Source: Jaltomata sinuosa (Eukaryota > Streptophyta > Magnoliopsida > Solanales > Solanaceae). Taken from it: a stretch of DNA of 64,000 bases. Below are positions 44,614 through 55,980 of the stretch, piece after piece. Position 1 is the first letter of the stretch; the number at the start of each line of letters is the position of its first letter. Position numbers and translations under genes: made by a program. Location: positions 682,001-746,000 of the forward strand of contig QJPP01000052.1 of NCBI GenBank assembly GCA_003996215.1, written 5' to 3'. The notes under the pieces were generated by a model. That model did not search any database and had not been told where the DNA came from. It saw only the letters and a program-made list of their open reading frames with translations.

Positions 44614-46112
44614 TGATACGCCCAAATTACAACTCCAATTACGAAGCGTAAGCGGTCGTCGTCAAATATAGAACCCAACAAAGGCTGGGGTCGATCCCAC
44701 AGGGAATAAGGTGCAAATTAAATCGTTAGTGAATTAGTTGACTAGTAATCAATAGTTTTCGGTAAATTGGGGGGTTTTCTGTGATCAATATTTGAACAAT
44801 GCAAGTAACTAATTGCGAGTTTCAACGAGTATTAATCAATATGAGAATGAACTAAGGAAGTGTTCACCATGGCGTCGTAACAATTTCGACTCAAAGCTTA
44901 ACCCGGTTCTTTCTATATGCATATCACGATGTGATTGAATTAATGGTATCATCTAAATGTTTCTCAACCAAATAGACGAATTTCCTTTTCAATTATTTCG
45001 AACTTGAAAAGGTGAACTTTCTTATTTCAATCCTAAACATCGAGTAGATTAATCTAGTTACAGCATTAATCATAAGACGAGAGTTGGTAGTCTCGAATCC
45101 TCGTAGTTAATCAAATTTTCTGGTTTTAATCTCTTTGTTCAAGCAAATCAAACCTAGGTATGTTCTAATGTTTGCAACCATTAGAAAACATAAAGAACGA
45201 ATGATTAACCACGTGACAACATATAAATTTAACCCAACGCTACCCAGAATCTACATTGTGACTCTTGCCATGGATCCCACAACCCTAGTTGTGGGGAGTT
45301 TAGCCACTCATGCTAGCAAAGCAAAGTAAAGAAATACTAGTATTCATATGAGAAGAAGGAATTCTTACAATAGAAAATTAATACTTTTACTTTGAACTTC
45401 GTAGAATCCCAACACCAATGGTGAAAATCCCAAGAACAATGGAAGAAGAGGAAGAAAACGAGTTTGTATCGTGTTTTCTCCTCTCAAAACTCGTTCAAAA
45501 ATGTCTAATAAATATTAGTTAATCAATAATTAAAATAACCCTAACACTGGGTATTTATAGCAATCCAGGAAATAAAGTCCAAAAATAGAATTTTCGGAGT
45601 CCCGCTTCGCGTTGACGGGTCGCTTGACGGACCGTCACCCATGCGACTGGCCGTCACTCCAAGCCGTCGGCACTATCCAGTGCATGCTATCATTTAACTC
45701 TAACTTGGAGGCTTGGCTGACGGGCAGTCACGGGTGTGACGGGCCGTCACGCCAACCGTCGCCACTATCCAGTGCATGCTCTCTTTGAGCTCTAACTTGA
45801 CGCTTGGCTGACGGTCAGTCACGGGTGTGACGGGCCATCACGCCAACTATCGCCACTATCCATTGCCTCCTTTAGATGCTGCCAGGTCTGGTGGCTCCCC
45901 TAACGGTCAGTCACCTATGTGACGAGCCGTCGGGCCCTCCGTCAAGCCTAACCCGTGTTACTTAGCTTGAGTATTTTTCACTTCCTTTTTATCCTTGTCT
46001 CCATTTCCTGCAAATACAACATAAAAACATCAAAAACCACAAAAGTTGCTTGAAAACTTGCGAGTATTCTTAGTTAAAGGCGTCAAATGTGCCATAGAAT
46101 CCCGGCACATCA
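44614..46112 (-). mobile_element. Athila-2 5' LTR
   Basis: 1499 bp, colinear with 33169-34667 with roughly 50 substitutions by eye. Motif cluster at 45600-45960, TATA box at 45549-45560. Confidence 0.93.
45600..45960 (-). promoter_or_regulatory. U3 motif cluster, TGACGG/CCGTCA dialect (5' LTR)
   Basis: Same four-unit arrangement as in the other LTR, with about a dozen differences, several inside the palindromes (for example gggccatcac against gggccgtcac). Confidence 0.7.
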
Positions 46113-46117
46113 GCAAC

Positions 46118-48032
46118 CAGAAGAAAGCTGATAGTATCTCCTTCCTCTCGATTCTGAAAAAGGGGAAGGATCATCTTCTAGCTTAGCCAATTCTAATGTA
46201 GAGAGTGACCATGCTCCTTTACTAGCTAAAGAAGGGAAAGAACTTGTGACCCCCGTTTCTAGTGGTATGGAATTCGGGACCAAGTCGAGAAATGATGATG
46301 AATCAGGGTTTGAGCACAGTTCAGCCAAAAATGCAAAGGGTGATGCCAAATCCGATACCAAGACCACTACCCTGGAAATAAAGCCTACTTTACCCTCTCA
46401 GACAGCCCCTGGCACAATGCTGGTACTCGCTCGGGAGAAAACTAAATGGTTGGTGAAAAGGTCCCAGAAAATATTTGATTACAGGCTTGGCACAATGGCT
46501 AAGGGGTACATGAAGCGTCCTATCACTGAGGAATGGAGGATAGATCCCTTCAAGCTAAAGGTCTTTCCTAACTTGATGAATATTTTTTGTACTACCAATT
46601 GGGTTGGACTATCAAGCCACTCCCAGATTACCAGCCGATTATCGTAAGGGAGTTCTATGTGAACTACCAAGCCATATTGGAAAGTAGATGCCAGAAGGGT
46701 CAAAGAGCTGCAGACTTGCCCACTCTTGAGAGCGTCTCAGTGCTAGGTGCCCCTGTGAACATCTCCTCTGAAACTATAAATAGGTTCCTCTTTGGGTCGG
46801 GATATAAGATTACCACCGACCCTTTTGAGTATGTTCATCGGATAAAGGTTGAAGCTAAATGGATGAAATGGTTGGATAATCAGCTCACAAAAATTGGGAA
46901 TACAAGCTGGCTGGGCCAAGACAGGCCATAAATCACAAAGGCCTATCTATCATTTGAGGCCAAGTTCTGGTGGGCCATAGTGCGACTATGGCTAATGCCG
47001 ATGGGTGGAGACAACCATCTCACAATAGAAAGAGCTATCTTAGTGGCTAGCTTGTTATCAAAATACAAGCTAAACTTTGGGAAAATCATAGCTGAAGAGA
47101 TCAGGGATAGAGTCACCAAGATAAGTTCCTCCTATCCATTTCCCTGCCGCATTACTGAGTTGTGTAAGGTAGCTAATGTGCCAAAATATGCGGGTGTTGA
47201 TCTTGTAGAGCGGGCCACCCGGACACATTATCTTGAGAGGTCAAAGGATGAAACTAGAGTTATGGGTTTGAGCAGTGTATTAGAACCACTAGCTCTTACC
47301 CTAGAGGCACATGTACTGACACCGGAGGCGATACCGTCCACCACTGCTATGCCCACCCCACAGGGTAGCCAAATTGAGCACACTATTGCTGGTCCATCCT
47401 CTTCTGTGGTACCTTCAATGGAGGAAACTGATTCAATATTTGCTTTTCATCCGGCGAATTTCACCAACACAGTTCAAAGGATCATCGAGTTGAAGGAACA
47501 AATGAAAAAGTTTTCTTTGCAGTTTCAGCCGATTATTGATGCCTCTATCTGGAAAGCCATAGCACCATTTGTTAATGTGAATGACCAGATTGATGAATTA
47601 GAAGATAGGGTTGGTGAGAAGCTGCAGGCAATGGGCGCAGTTGAACTTACAGAAATCAAGCAGCAGATAGCTGAGCTAAGGGTAGATATAGATTAGCTTA
47701 AGAGTCGTCCAGCCGCTCAAGCTAAGGCTCTACTAGTCTTGCCACAGATTATATCAGAGCCAACGTTTGAATTATGGGACTTTGTAGACCCCGAGCTACG
47801 GTCGACCAAACCAGAAAAGGAAAAATAGGTTGAATCGGGAAAGGAAAAAGAGCCTGAATTACCTTCGAGTCCCTCTGAGCTCACGAAGAAGAGGAATAAA
47901 AAAGATAAGCATGTTTGAGCTGACGATGCACCTCTTAGCCCAAAGTATCAAAAGAAGAGGGATGATAAAGCTGCAAAGAGAGCTAAGAAAGATTCAGAGA
48001 GGGTAACAAATAAGTCCCTAGCTATGCGATAG
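46118..48032 (+). pseudogene. Athila-1 env-position ORF, main piece (PF20167-like)
   Basis: Continues 33026-33168 across the Athila-2 insertion. Blocks: an acidic Ser-rich N-tail to about 46380; YMKRPITEEW (46505); after a frameshift near 46590, DYQPIIVREFYVNYQAILES, INRFLFGSGY, RLWLMPMGGDN (46985), ILVASLLSKYKLNFGKIIAEE, FPCRITELCKVANVP; a coiled coil at 47470-47690; a Lys-rich tail to about 48030. Stops at 46929-46931, 47694-47696, about 47827, 47917 and 48030-48032, several at positions where a glutamine or tryptophan is likely. It is the same protein family as 36143-37973 but clearly diverged, so a different subfamily. Confidence 0.75.
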
Positions 48033-48425
48033 ATCGAGGTTGATGCTCTGGCATGGGTGGTTCGGTTAGTGGTGTTGCTGGCATTCCTGATATACCTTCT
48101 TCAGACCCCATTGTGGGAGTTAGTTTCTGTTGATACTTCTCGGGCAATGACTACTATTGAGAGGAATGTAGAGGCAACCTCTAATATTGAGAAAGATGTG
48201 GGCACCGATCTAGAGGGCCTTACTACAGCTACACTCGATGATCGTTTAGGCGCTACATGTATGCCTTGTATCCCTCATTTTGTTATTTTTAGTGCATTAA
48301 GGACAATGAATAACCTTTTAGATGGGGTGGGGGCAGTTGTGATCATTTGGATTTTGTAGAGTGTTTTGGCGAAGTCTGAGTAGCCAAAACACTTGCGTCA
48401 TGCTATGACATTAAATCAAGCGCTG

Positions 48426-48443
48426 CATGGGACGAAACCCATG
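48426..48443 (+). other. Hairpin after the env-position ORF
   Basis: CATGGG-ACGAAA-CCCATG preceded by aagcgctg. It has the same layout (gcgct, then a TGGGA...AACCCA stem) as the end-of-pol hairpins at 39146, 30217 and 61026. Confidence 0.6.
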
Positions 48444-49828
48444 AGGGTATCTATAAGATATCCGCATCCTTGGGGATTTCTTGCCTGTGTTCTTTCCCTA
48501 AGGACTCTTAATTTCTGTTGAACTGGCATGTTTAGTATATGATGTGTGTTTGTAGAAGTAAATTAGGAACTAAATGCAGCCATGTTCAGAGTTTTGAAGA
48601 AATTTTGTGATAAAAAATGGAGACCCCTCCAAATTTTTGTACAATAAGTTGTTAGAATTGACCTTGTTGGATCTGTAAATGACATCATGAACTGATAGTT
48701 AGCTAATCTGTAGTCTTAACTCTGTGCCATGTGGGAAGTGAGCTATTTAGTATCTGTTCTTTCTGTATTGTGCGATCAAGAACTTATCTGGTTAGTGTTT
48801 CCGTGGTTGTAGAATGATTTGGTTAGGACATGATCATAAGCCATTTTTGAATTAGTCCACTTCAGCCAAATGACCCACCAAATAAAAGTGAATCTCTTTG
48901 ATCCCTGAATTTGAGCCTAAAAGTTGAACCTTTTTGTTGTTAGCCTGTTCCCCTTCCCTGTTTCCTATAAATCTTTATTTTAGCCCTGGTCCCTCATTGG
49001 ACATTATGCACCTCAACTCAAGCTAAAAGCCTAAGTTGAGGGTGGCTACTGTAGGGGTGAGTAGGAAGTGTTGGGTAGGAAAAGATTGAGTTAGTATTAA
49101 AAAGGAAGATAGCGGGTGTGGTTTGTGTGCTACAAAAGAAAAAAAAAGAGCGAAAAGAAAAGAAAAAAATGCTGAATGAAAAAGTGCAAGAATGTAATAA
49201 AAGACACACCCGAAGTTTGATAAAAGTGAAAAACAAAGAAGAATAAGGGAGGAAAACTGCAAGGTCTAAAAAGTGGAGAATAAAGAAGTAATTGTAGTGT
49301 CAAGGAGGGCATAGTCACTATTTATCCAAATATACCATTCCCGTCCCTAAGCCTACATTACAAGCCTAATAAAGTCCTATAGTGATCCTAACCAAAGTGT
49401 TTGAAGGTCAAAGCATAGAAAATAAGGGCAAGCCTATGGTATTGTGCATGTACAACATGAATTTCTTTGCGAGCGTGAGTGTGTTCCCAGTCTCGGTTTG
49501 TTAAATTGCAATTCTGTGTGATCGGGACTTCTTTGTTGTGAGGGCACTAGAGTAGATTGTGATTGCTGATTATTTGGTTGGAATGTATGCTATGTATGCT
49601 AGCTTACTCATGAATATCATTTTGTCACTCCTGGATCCGCATTGTGTTGTTTTGATAACTTGAAGTAAATGCACTGGTTTTTGAGCTGTTAAGGAGTGGG
49701 TACTGTTATGAAAGGATAAATTAATCATGCTACTGCTATAGTTTCTAGTTTCCTTTTACTTAAGCGTCTTGTTAGTTTTGTTTTCGTTTGTTGCTTGAGG
49801 ACAAGCAAACATTCTAAGTTGAGGCTGT
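48444..49828 (+). mobile_element. Athila-1 3' untranslated region
   Basis: No supported ORF. Homologous in style to 34668-36142 (both contain ctcaactcaagctaaaa/aagcctaagttgaggg text). It ends with the hairpin TTGCTTG-AGGA-CAAGCAA (49791-49808) and a purine-rich bit before the LTR. Pyrimidine-rich minus-strand frames at 49018-49318 are low complexity and not credible. Confidence 0.6.
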
Positions 49829-51320
49829 TGATGTGCCGGGATTTCACAGAACTTTCGACGATTAATACTAAGGATTTTGAGTGTTCTTAAGTGTGTTTTG
49901 TTGGATTTGATGTTGTTTGTTGCATGTACAGGGAAAAGTATTGGAAAGATGAAAATACCAAATTATTGTAGATTTCTGGGCTAAAAGTCATGCCCCACGA
50001 GCGTCGCATCTATGATTGCCCATGGGAGAAGGAGTCAAAAGGAGGCAGTAGGAGTGCAAGACATAATTGAGCCTGATCGGCTACCACGATTCCCGTGGGA
50101 GACATGATGAGACATTGCAGGGCCCGTCGATATGAGCAAAAGCAAAATATGGAAAAGCCAAGTATAGCTGATGGGAAACCACGACAGGCATTGCTCCCAC
50201 GATGTACCATTACAGCAGCCCATGGAAATGAGGCAGCAAACCTGGAGCTCAAACTGAAGGAAGCCCGACGGGCACCCACGATGCCCGTTGAATCCACGAT
50301 GACTTGTGGGGCGTCCCGTAGGAAGTACCGCGTCCATCTTTCCTAGTTTTCTTAGGATTTGATATTTTTTTTTGTCTATAAATACTTTCTCTTAGGTTTT
50401 ATTTCGACGTTCTGACTTTTGTCACCTAGTTTTACAACATTGTTACTCGTTTTTAGAGACATCATATCATAGTTTTGGGAATTCAAAGATTGTTCTTGAT
50501 TTTATTGAAGTGTTCTTGAGATTTCTTCAAGATTCTGGATTTCTTTGCTTCTTCTTGTAAGTGTATGCTCATGATTGTTTCTACAACTTCTGATTATTCA
50601 CTTGTGAACATGAGTAGCTAAATCTACAACTAGGGTTGTGGGAACCATGAATGAATAATGAAGTAGGCAAAGTACTTGGTAATTCTAGGGCGATGTTTAT
50701 GCATGTATTGTTCTTCCCTTTGCTTTGATTGCTTTTTAACGGTGCACAACATTAGAAATCGTATTATCTTTACTTGCCGGACCAAGGAGGTAACGGATGG
50801 GAAAAAGGGTTGTTCAATAATGGAGATTTGAGGCTACTAACCCTCATCTAATAGCTTGACCTTGTCTGGGAATAGCTAATCTGGGATCCAGGGTAAGGGT
50901 TAGTAAATCATACACCCACGGACAGACCAAGGCATGTGGTGAAATTCATCTATCTGAGGGACCAACTATTTAGGTGAACCTAACTTTCCGATTCTGCATG
51001 CTAAGCACCAAGCGAGTTTACTAAGTACAACACCTTACTAAGTTATGATCTCATGGGGAACACTACCCTAGTCGTTTCTCTTATTGATAACAACCTTTGA
51101 AACTGTTACTAGTTACTTGTTACGAATCTACGTTACATTTAATATTTGTTACTTAAACCCCCTATCTTTAGGGAAATAAATGGTTAACAACGCGATTAAG
51201 CACTAATCAACCATAGTCCTACCATATTCCCTATGGGATCAACCCTAACCTTCGTTGGGTTCTATATTTGAGCAGTGACTGCTTACGCTTCTAAAAGGAG
51301 GTGTAATTTTGGGCGAATCA
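49829..51320 (+). mobile_element. Athila-1 3' LTR
   Basis: 1492 bp, TGATGTGCCGGG to GGGCGAATCA. Motif cluster 50000-50345, TATA box tctataaatac at 50375-50385. Confidence 0.9.
50000..50345 (+). promoter_or_regulatory. U3 motif cluster, CACGATG dialect (3' LTR)
   Basis: Same layout as 30540-30905; many differences fall in the palindromes (ccacgacaggcattgctccc against ccacgatgggcatcgtaccc). Confidence 0.55.
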
Positions 51321-51325
51321 ACCGC

Positions 51326-52490
51326 ACCCTTTATCAGAAGACTGGGAAGAAAAATAAAAGTTGGAGGTGACATGCGATGGGCCATGCATTTCACACCACC
51401 CATTATGCATGTCGCACCTCCATCGCATCACAAGTTAGAAAGTTGGGCAATTTTTGGGTAAGAATTTGGCTGGTGTGAAGCAATGTGCGAGTCACACATT
51501 GGTTAGTGCAAATCACACGTCACAGTGCACCAAGGTAAGTTTTAAATTTTTTGTTGACCTACCCATTGACCAACCCAACCCGGAGATCTACCCGATGACC
51601 TTTCTTCTTCTTTTTTTTCTTTTAAACCACCACCCTCCTCTTTTTCTCCTATTATTCACACACAAACCTCCATAACTCCCTCTCAAATCCTCTAAAATCC
51701 CTCAAACTTACCCCAAAACCTTCTTCTCTCTTCCCCAAATCTCACCACCACCATCGCTCCACCTAGTCACCGTTTGTTCTCCGATCAAAAAGTGGGTCTC
51801 CATTGTTGGCACTCCTAAAGCTCTAAATTTTGCTTCTCTCCCTCTAATATTCACTTGTGGTAAGTTCCCCGGTGTTAAATACTTATTTTTTATAGAGATT
51901 GGGAACTCATGTTGTGAATCATGCTCATTAAATCTTCCATGTTGATTTTGGGTGAGATCCGAAATTTTGGATCCCTAATTTTAGTGCATATTATTGATTT
52001 TGCTAAGATAAACTTGGTAGAACTTGATGTGATGATTATGCATGTAGATTGTGTAGATGTTTAGCCATAAATTTTGTGTTTTGGGGTAAAGTCTGAGTAA
52101 CTCACTTGATTGTGTGATGTCATTCTTAAGGGCAAATCATCATATTCGCAAGGTTTTTGTTGAATCGTGATGTTTGGGGATGAAATTGTTACTACCATTA
52201 TGCCCATGATCTGTTTGAATTGAATATGCTAGTTGGAATAATGTGCTTGGTTTGGGGGTATGAAATTGTTATTGATAGAATGTGCCTCTTCTGTTGTAAT
52301 TGAAGGCTTGATGTTCCCAATGATAGATGGGGTAACGTCCTTCTTAAGGAAAATCATTGAGTCTATTCTTGATTTTGAATTGTGTTAAAACATTCCGGGA
52401 AAGTCTGAGTACCTGGATGATTTGGTTTTGGGCATATCATGCCTAGCCATGTTTAAAATTTTGGTTTTGGTGCATGTTGCTTGTGCATTC
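51326..52490 (+). mobile_element. pol-env junction of element A, right piece
   Basis: Continuation of 30391. Motif words gacatgcgatgggcc, gcatgtcgcacctccatcgc and gtgcgagtcacac; donor GTAAGTTTTAAATTTT at 51535-51550; a pyrimidine-rich leader-like stretch 51590-51790; a second donor ttgtgGTAAGT near 51858. No env-position ORF is recognisable and no polypurine tract precedes the LTR at 52491. Confidence 0.55.
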
Positions 52491-52694
52491 TGATGAGTCG
52501 GTAATATACCAACTCATTTAGCCTTTTATCATGCATTATTGGTATGATTTGATAAGATTTAGAGGTTCTTATAGCCTTTATTGATATGAATGCAGGTACT
52601 TCTGTCCTAAGATGGAAAATAAAGAATTAGACCCAAAAGAGATTAAAAGGAGTTAAAGTGTGAAGGAGTGAACAAGATGGAGATTCTGCCAAGA

Positions 52695-52935
52695 GGTGCG
52701 GACCTCGTGCGACATGCACAACACAAGGTGCGGTCCGCACCTTCCACCGCATAAGAGTCAAAAAGTGGCTAAAGAATCTGTTAAGGGGTGCGGTCGCTGT
52801 GCAACGTGCACATTGCCTGGTGCGAACTGCACCCCGCTTTGCATGAAGCTCCCAAGTTGGCTTAAGTCATTGGACCACTGAAGAGTGCTTTGCAATGCAC
52901 ACTTCATGACGTGTGAGCCACACATGACGTCGCAC
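52695..52935 (+). promoter_or_regulatory. U3 motif cluster, GTGCGGTCCGCAC dialect (element B)
   Basis: Words aggtgcggacctcgtgcgac, aggtgcggtccgcacc, ggggtgcggtcgctgtgc and ggtgcgaactgcacc. Same wording as in the LTR of element A, with an additional repeat unit. Confidence 0.6.
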
Positions 52936-53569
52936 AGCCCCTGAAGGGCATTTTTGTCCAATTTTGTAAGACGTTTTGGGAATGTTCTTAAACCCATTTC
53001 AAATACATTTTTAGATAGTTTTTAAATAATTTTTAAAATATCATTGAGTAGTGGGCAGGTTTTCTCTCCAAGAAAGAAGAAGAGGGTTTCACTCCAATTC
53101 ATTCTACCTAACTCTTGGAATCATCATTCTTGTAAACATTGAGCTTGGATATTGAATATTTAGCTTGAATGAAAGGGAATTTGAGTTACCCATTTGGTAT
53201 TGTTCTTTATTCCTCTAGAATGAGTATCTAAAATTCTTGTCTAGGGATGTGTTGATAATGGGTGCTTGATAAATTGGTATGGGTGTTGCTAATTTGTGTT
53301 TATAATTACTAATATGACATGAGTCTAGTGATTTTACCATATTTTAACTCTAAAATTGATGGTTGCAAACATTGATGTACCTCACTTGATTGTGTTTTTG
53401 CTTGTAAAAGGGGTTTACAATTTCAGATGTGAGATTGCTAGTGGGTACTTGGGATTCCACCTAGATTAAGACTAGAAATAGCTCAATTCGCTAGAAATAC
53501 CTATTTAAAAGTCTAAGCTAAAAGTAGTATGACCTCCCCAAGCATATGTTGGTTGGTTATTGCCTATAT

Positions 53570-55955
53570 GTAACACCCAAAGTTTTTTGGGCTAAGATTT
53601 ACAACCGTTCTAAGTTTGTAGTTGAATCCAAACCCAATGAATCCTATTGTTCCTTGGTGTCGAGATCAATTTATATGTGTGGGAAGTGCTACGGATGTGA
53701 ATTAGGGTCTTAAGGAACCTCTAACACAAGTTAAGTTGAAAGCTTCTCTATCGACTAAATTTTCGTATAACTTTCTAACTAGGGTCAACTTCAGATGATC
53801 ATAACTCCTAGAATATAAAAATTTAGGTGGCCTATGATCCACTAAATTAAAGGTCTTTGAGTCTTCTTTCCAACTCCACCAACCGCGCATTAATCCAGAT
53901 CCAGAGTAAAAAGGTATGACCAGTTTACCAAGAAGACATCAGTCTGTCTGAGGGTGACGACTCGGCGTGACGAACCGTCACACTTGTGATGATTCATCAA
54001 GGAAAGTCGTTAGCTTAAGCAGTGATACCAAAATTTCAGTCATGTTTTGATGGTTCAGAGTGAAGACTCATCAAGGTTCTGACGGTTTGTCACCTGAACC
54101 ATCAGACAGACCCGTTCTGCACTGTTAATGTATTTTCAAGGTTTTTTTGGTCTTTTCCCACTCTTTTAACATCAAAACTACCTCGTTTTGGCCTAACTAA
54201 ACCTGATATTTAGCCCAAACTACTTCAAATCCCTTATTCACTCAGATATTGATTGACTCTTAACAAGAAAATAGAACAAAAATGATTCTTTTCTTCTCCA
54301 AACTCTCAAGAACCCTAAGGAGCAAGAGACTCAAAGTTTAAGGTTTTCTTTAAGTTTCTTCCTCAAACTCCAAGATCAAGGTATGTAAAGCTAATCTTTT
54401 CATGTGGGAACCCCATTCTCTCCACAACAAAGTTATAGTTTTAGTTTAAGCCATGAACATGTTAGGGTTTTTAAGAGTTGAAATCCTTGAGTTTAATTCT
54501 TGATCTCTTGATGGTATTCTTTGAATGTCCTATAATTTTTAGTAAGAATTCTATGAGTTTGGAGTCTTTCTTCTTGATTTGATTCCTAATACATGTTTAA
54601 TGAGTTTTCAAGCAAAGTTTGCAGATTTCCTTAAAGTTATTGAGAAATTTATTTCACGATTTACTAGATTATTCATGATTTTCATGAAATCTGATTTAAG
54701 GTTTTCAAGTGTATGGTCATGAAAAGTTTGCAAAGAATATTTATGCTAATATCATGTCTTGAAAAGATAAGAAGTTTATCATATCTTGAGAGTTAAAGCA
54801 AAGTTATAAAGATTTAGAGCCAAGGCTCACAAAGATAGATATGTTCATGATACGATATTTTGAGTCAAGCATGATTTTTAGAAAGTATTTTAAGACCTAT
54901 GTTAAGAGCATATAATATGTTTTGGGAGAACTATTTAGCACCGAGATAAGTATGGGTTTAGACAACACATGCCTCAAAACTACGTTGCAACCGTAGGATA
55001 GGATCGTTCATAGTTAGGGCGACTCCTCTATTATATAGCCTTCGGGCTCAGCTTTGGGATCCCCAGATTATGTTTCTTCTTATACCATGGCAAGGTATAG
55101 GATGACTCTGTCAACGAGGACAAGTCGTTGGGTTCTGGTAACGTGGATAAGATGTTGAACTCCATGTTGCTCACATGGTTTATGTCGGTTAAGAGAAACT
55201 CTCCATAAAGAAAACTTGCTTATTTTGAGATAATATATGATTGGTCGAGGCCACTAGTTTAAAAAGAGTTTTTTATAAAGCATTGTTTTAAGTTTTGTCC
55301 AGACTTCAGTTATTCAGTTTTCAGTTTTAGTTTTAGTTTTAACAAAGTATTTTAAGAAAGTTTTACTTATATTACTTCAAGTTTCAGCATTCAGGTCAAT
55401 CATTCTTGTTTTCAGTTATTCAGCTCTGTCTATGGTTATATTATTCATGTCTCAATTTTTTAGCTTTATCAGTTCAAATATTAGTACTGTTTCACTTTAC
55501 TGCTTTACATACCAGTACATTCAAAGTACTGATGCCTCTTCTTGGCGCTACATCATTGGACGATATAGCCTCCAACTTTCAGATATGCAGGTTCCTGAGT
55601 AGACTCTTCAGTAGGCTATGCCATCAGCTTGAGTGAGTTATCATTATTCTCGAGGACCTAGTAGTATTTTAGGTTACATAAATGTAGTTGTACTCAGAAT
55701 AAAGTGGAGGCTTCATAGACAGAGTCAAGTCAAGTCAGTTGTTACCAGTTGTTAAACATTTATTCTTTTCAGTTAATAAAAGTTTATATTATTTTATTTC
55801 ATCTTATTTACAAAGGTTAGCCACTGTTTCCAGCTTCCGCAATTTTTATTAAAAAGTTCAGCTTTATTAGTTGTATGCTAGACTAAGTGGTACTCTTGGG
55901 CCATTCATGGTTTTGAGTGTCGGTTACGTCCAGGGTGTAGGCTCGAGGCGTGACA
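53570..55955 (+). mobile_element. Chromovirus-type solo LTR, first copy
   Basis: Opens TGTAACACCC and closes GAGGCGTGACA, with flanks ctata (53565-53569) and ctaaa (55956-55960), one mismatch. No coding region. A TGACG-type motif cluster is at 53945-54110 and text such as catttcactttactgctttacataccagtac corresponds to the LTR styles at 17985 and 4400. The reading frames inside are short and not credible. Confidence 0.7.
53945..54110 (+). promoter_or_regulatory. TGACGG-type motif cluster in a chromovirus-type LTR
   Basis: gggtgacgactcggcgtgac, gacgaaccgtcacac, ctgacggtttgtcacc. The words are those of the Athila-2 LTR although the LTR is otherwise unrelated. Part of it recurs in the duplicate at 56005-56085. 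Confidence 0.5.
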
Positions 55956-55980
55956 CTAAAACAATGGTGTTTTAATAAAA

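Larger units (their letters stand above)
33169..46112 (-). mobile_element. Athila-2: near-complete Athila-type Ty3 retrotransposon, 12.9 kb
   Basis: LTRs of 1499 bp at 33169-34667 and 44614-46112 open TGATGTGCCGGG (minus). The identical 5-bp duplication gcaac flanks both ends (33164-33168 and 46113-46117). Order on minus: 5' LTR, primer site, gag, protease, RT, RNase H, integrase, junction module, env-position ORF, 3' UTR, 3' LTR. By eye the LTRs differ at roughly 50 positions (about 3-4 percent), so insertion is fairly recent but not new. There is no chromodomain after integrase, which with the env-position ORF and the Asp-type primer site fits the Athila lineage. All reading frames carry stops or frameshifts, so it is probably inactive. 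Confidence 0.93.
30392..51320 (+). mobile_element. Athila-1: LTR element with gag and env-position ORF, no pol
   Basis: LTRs at 30392-31872 and 49829-51320 open TGATGTGCC and close with CA. Both ends are flanked by the identical 5-bp duplication accgc (30387-30391 and 51321-51325), inside element A. Without Athila-2 it is about 8.0 kb. Order: LTR, primer site, gag N-terminal half, GC-rich motif region, env-position ORF, 3' UTR with hairpins, LTR. Protease, RT, RNase H and integrase are missing. Athila-2 is inserted in its env-position ORF. Confidence 0.9.

Noticed and set aside
49018..49318. Minus-strand frames rich in Phe, Leu and Ser
   Set aside because: They translate a purine-rich 3' UTR (gaaaagaaaag runs); low-complexity composition only.
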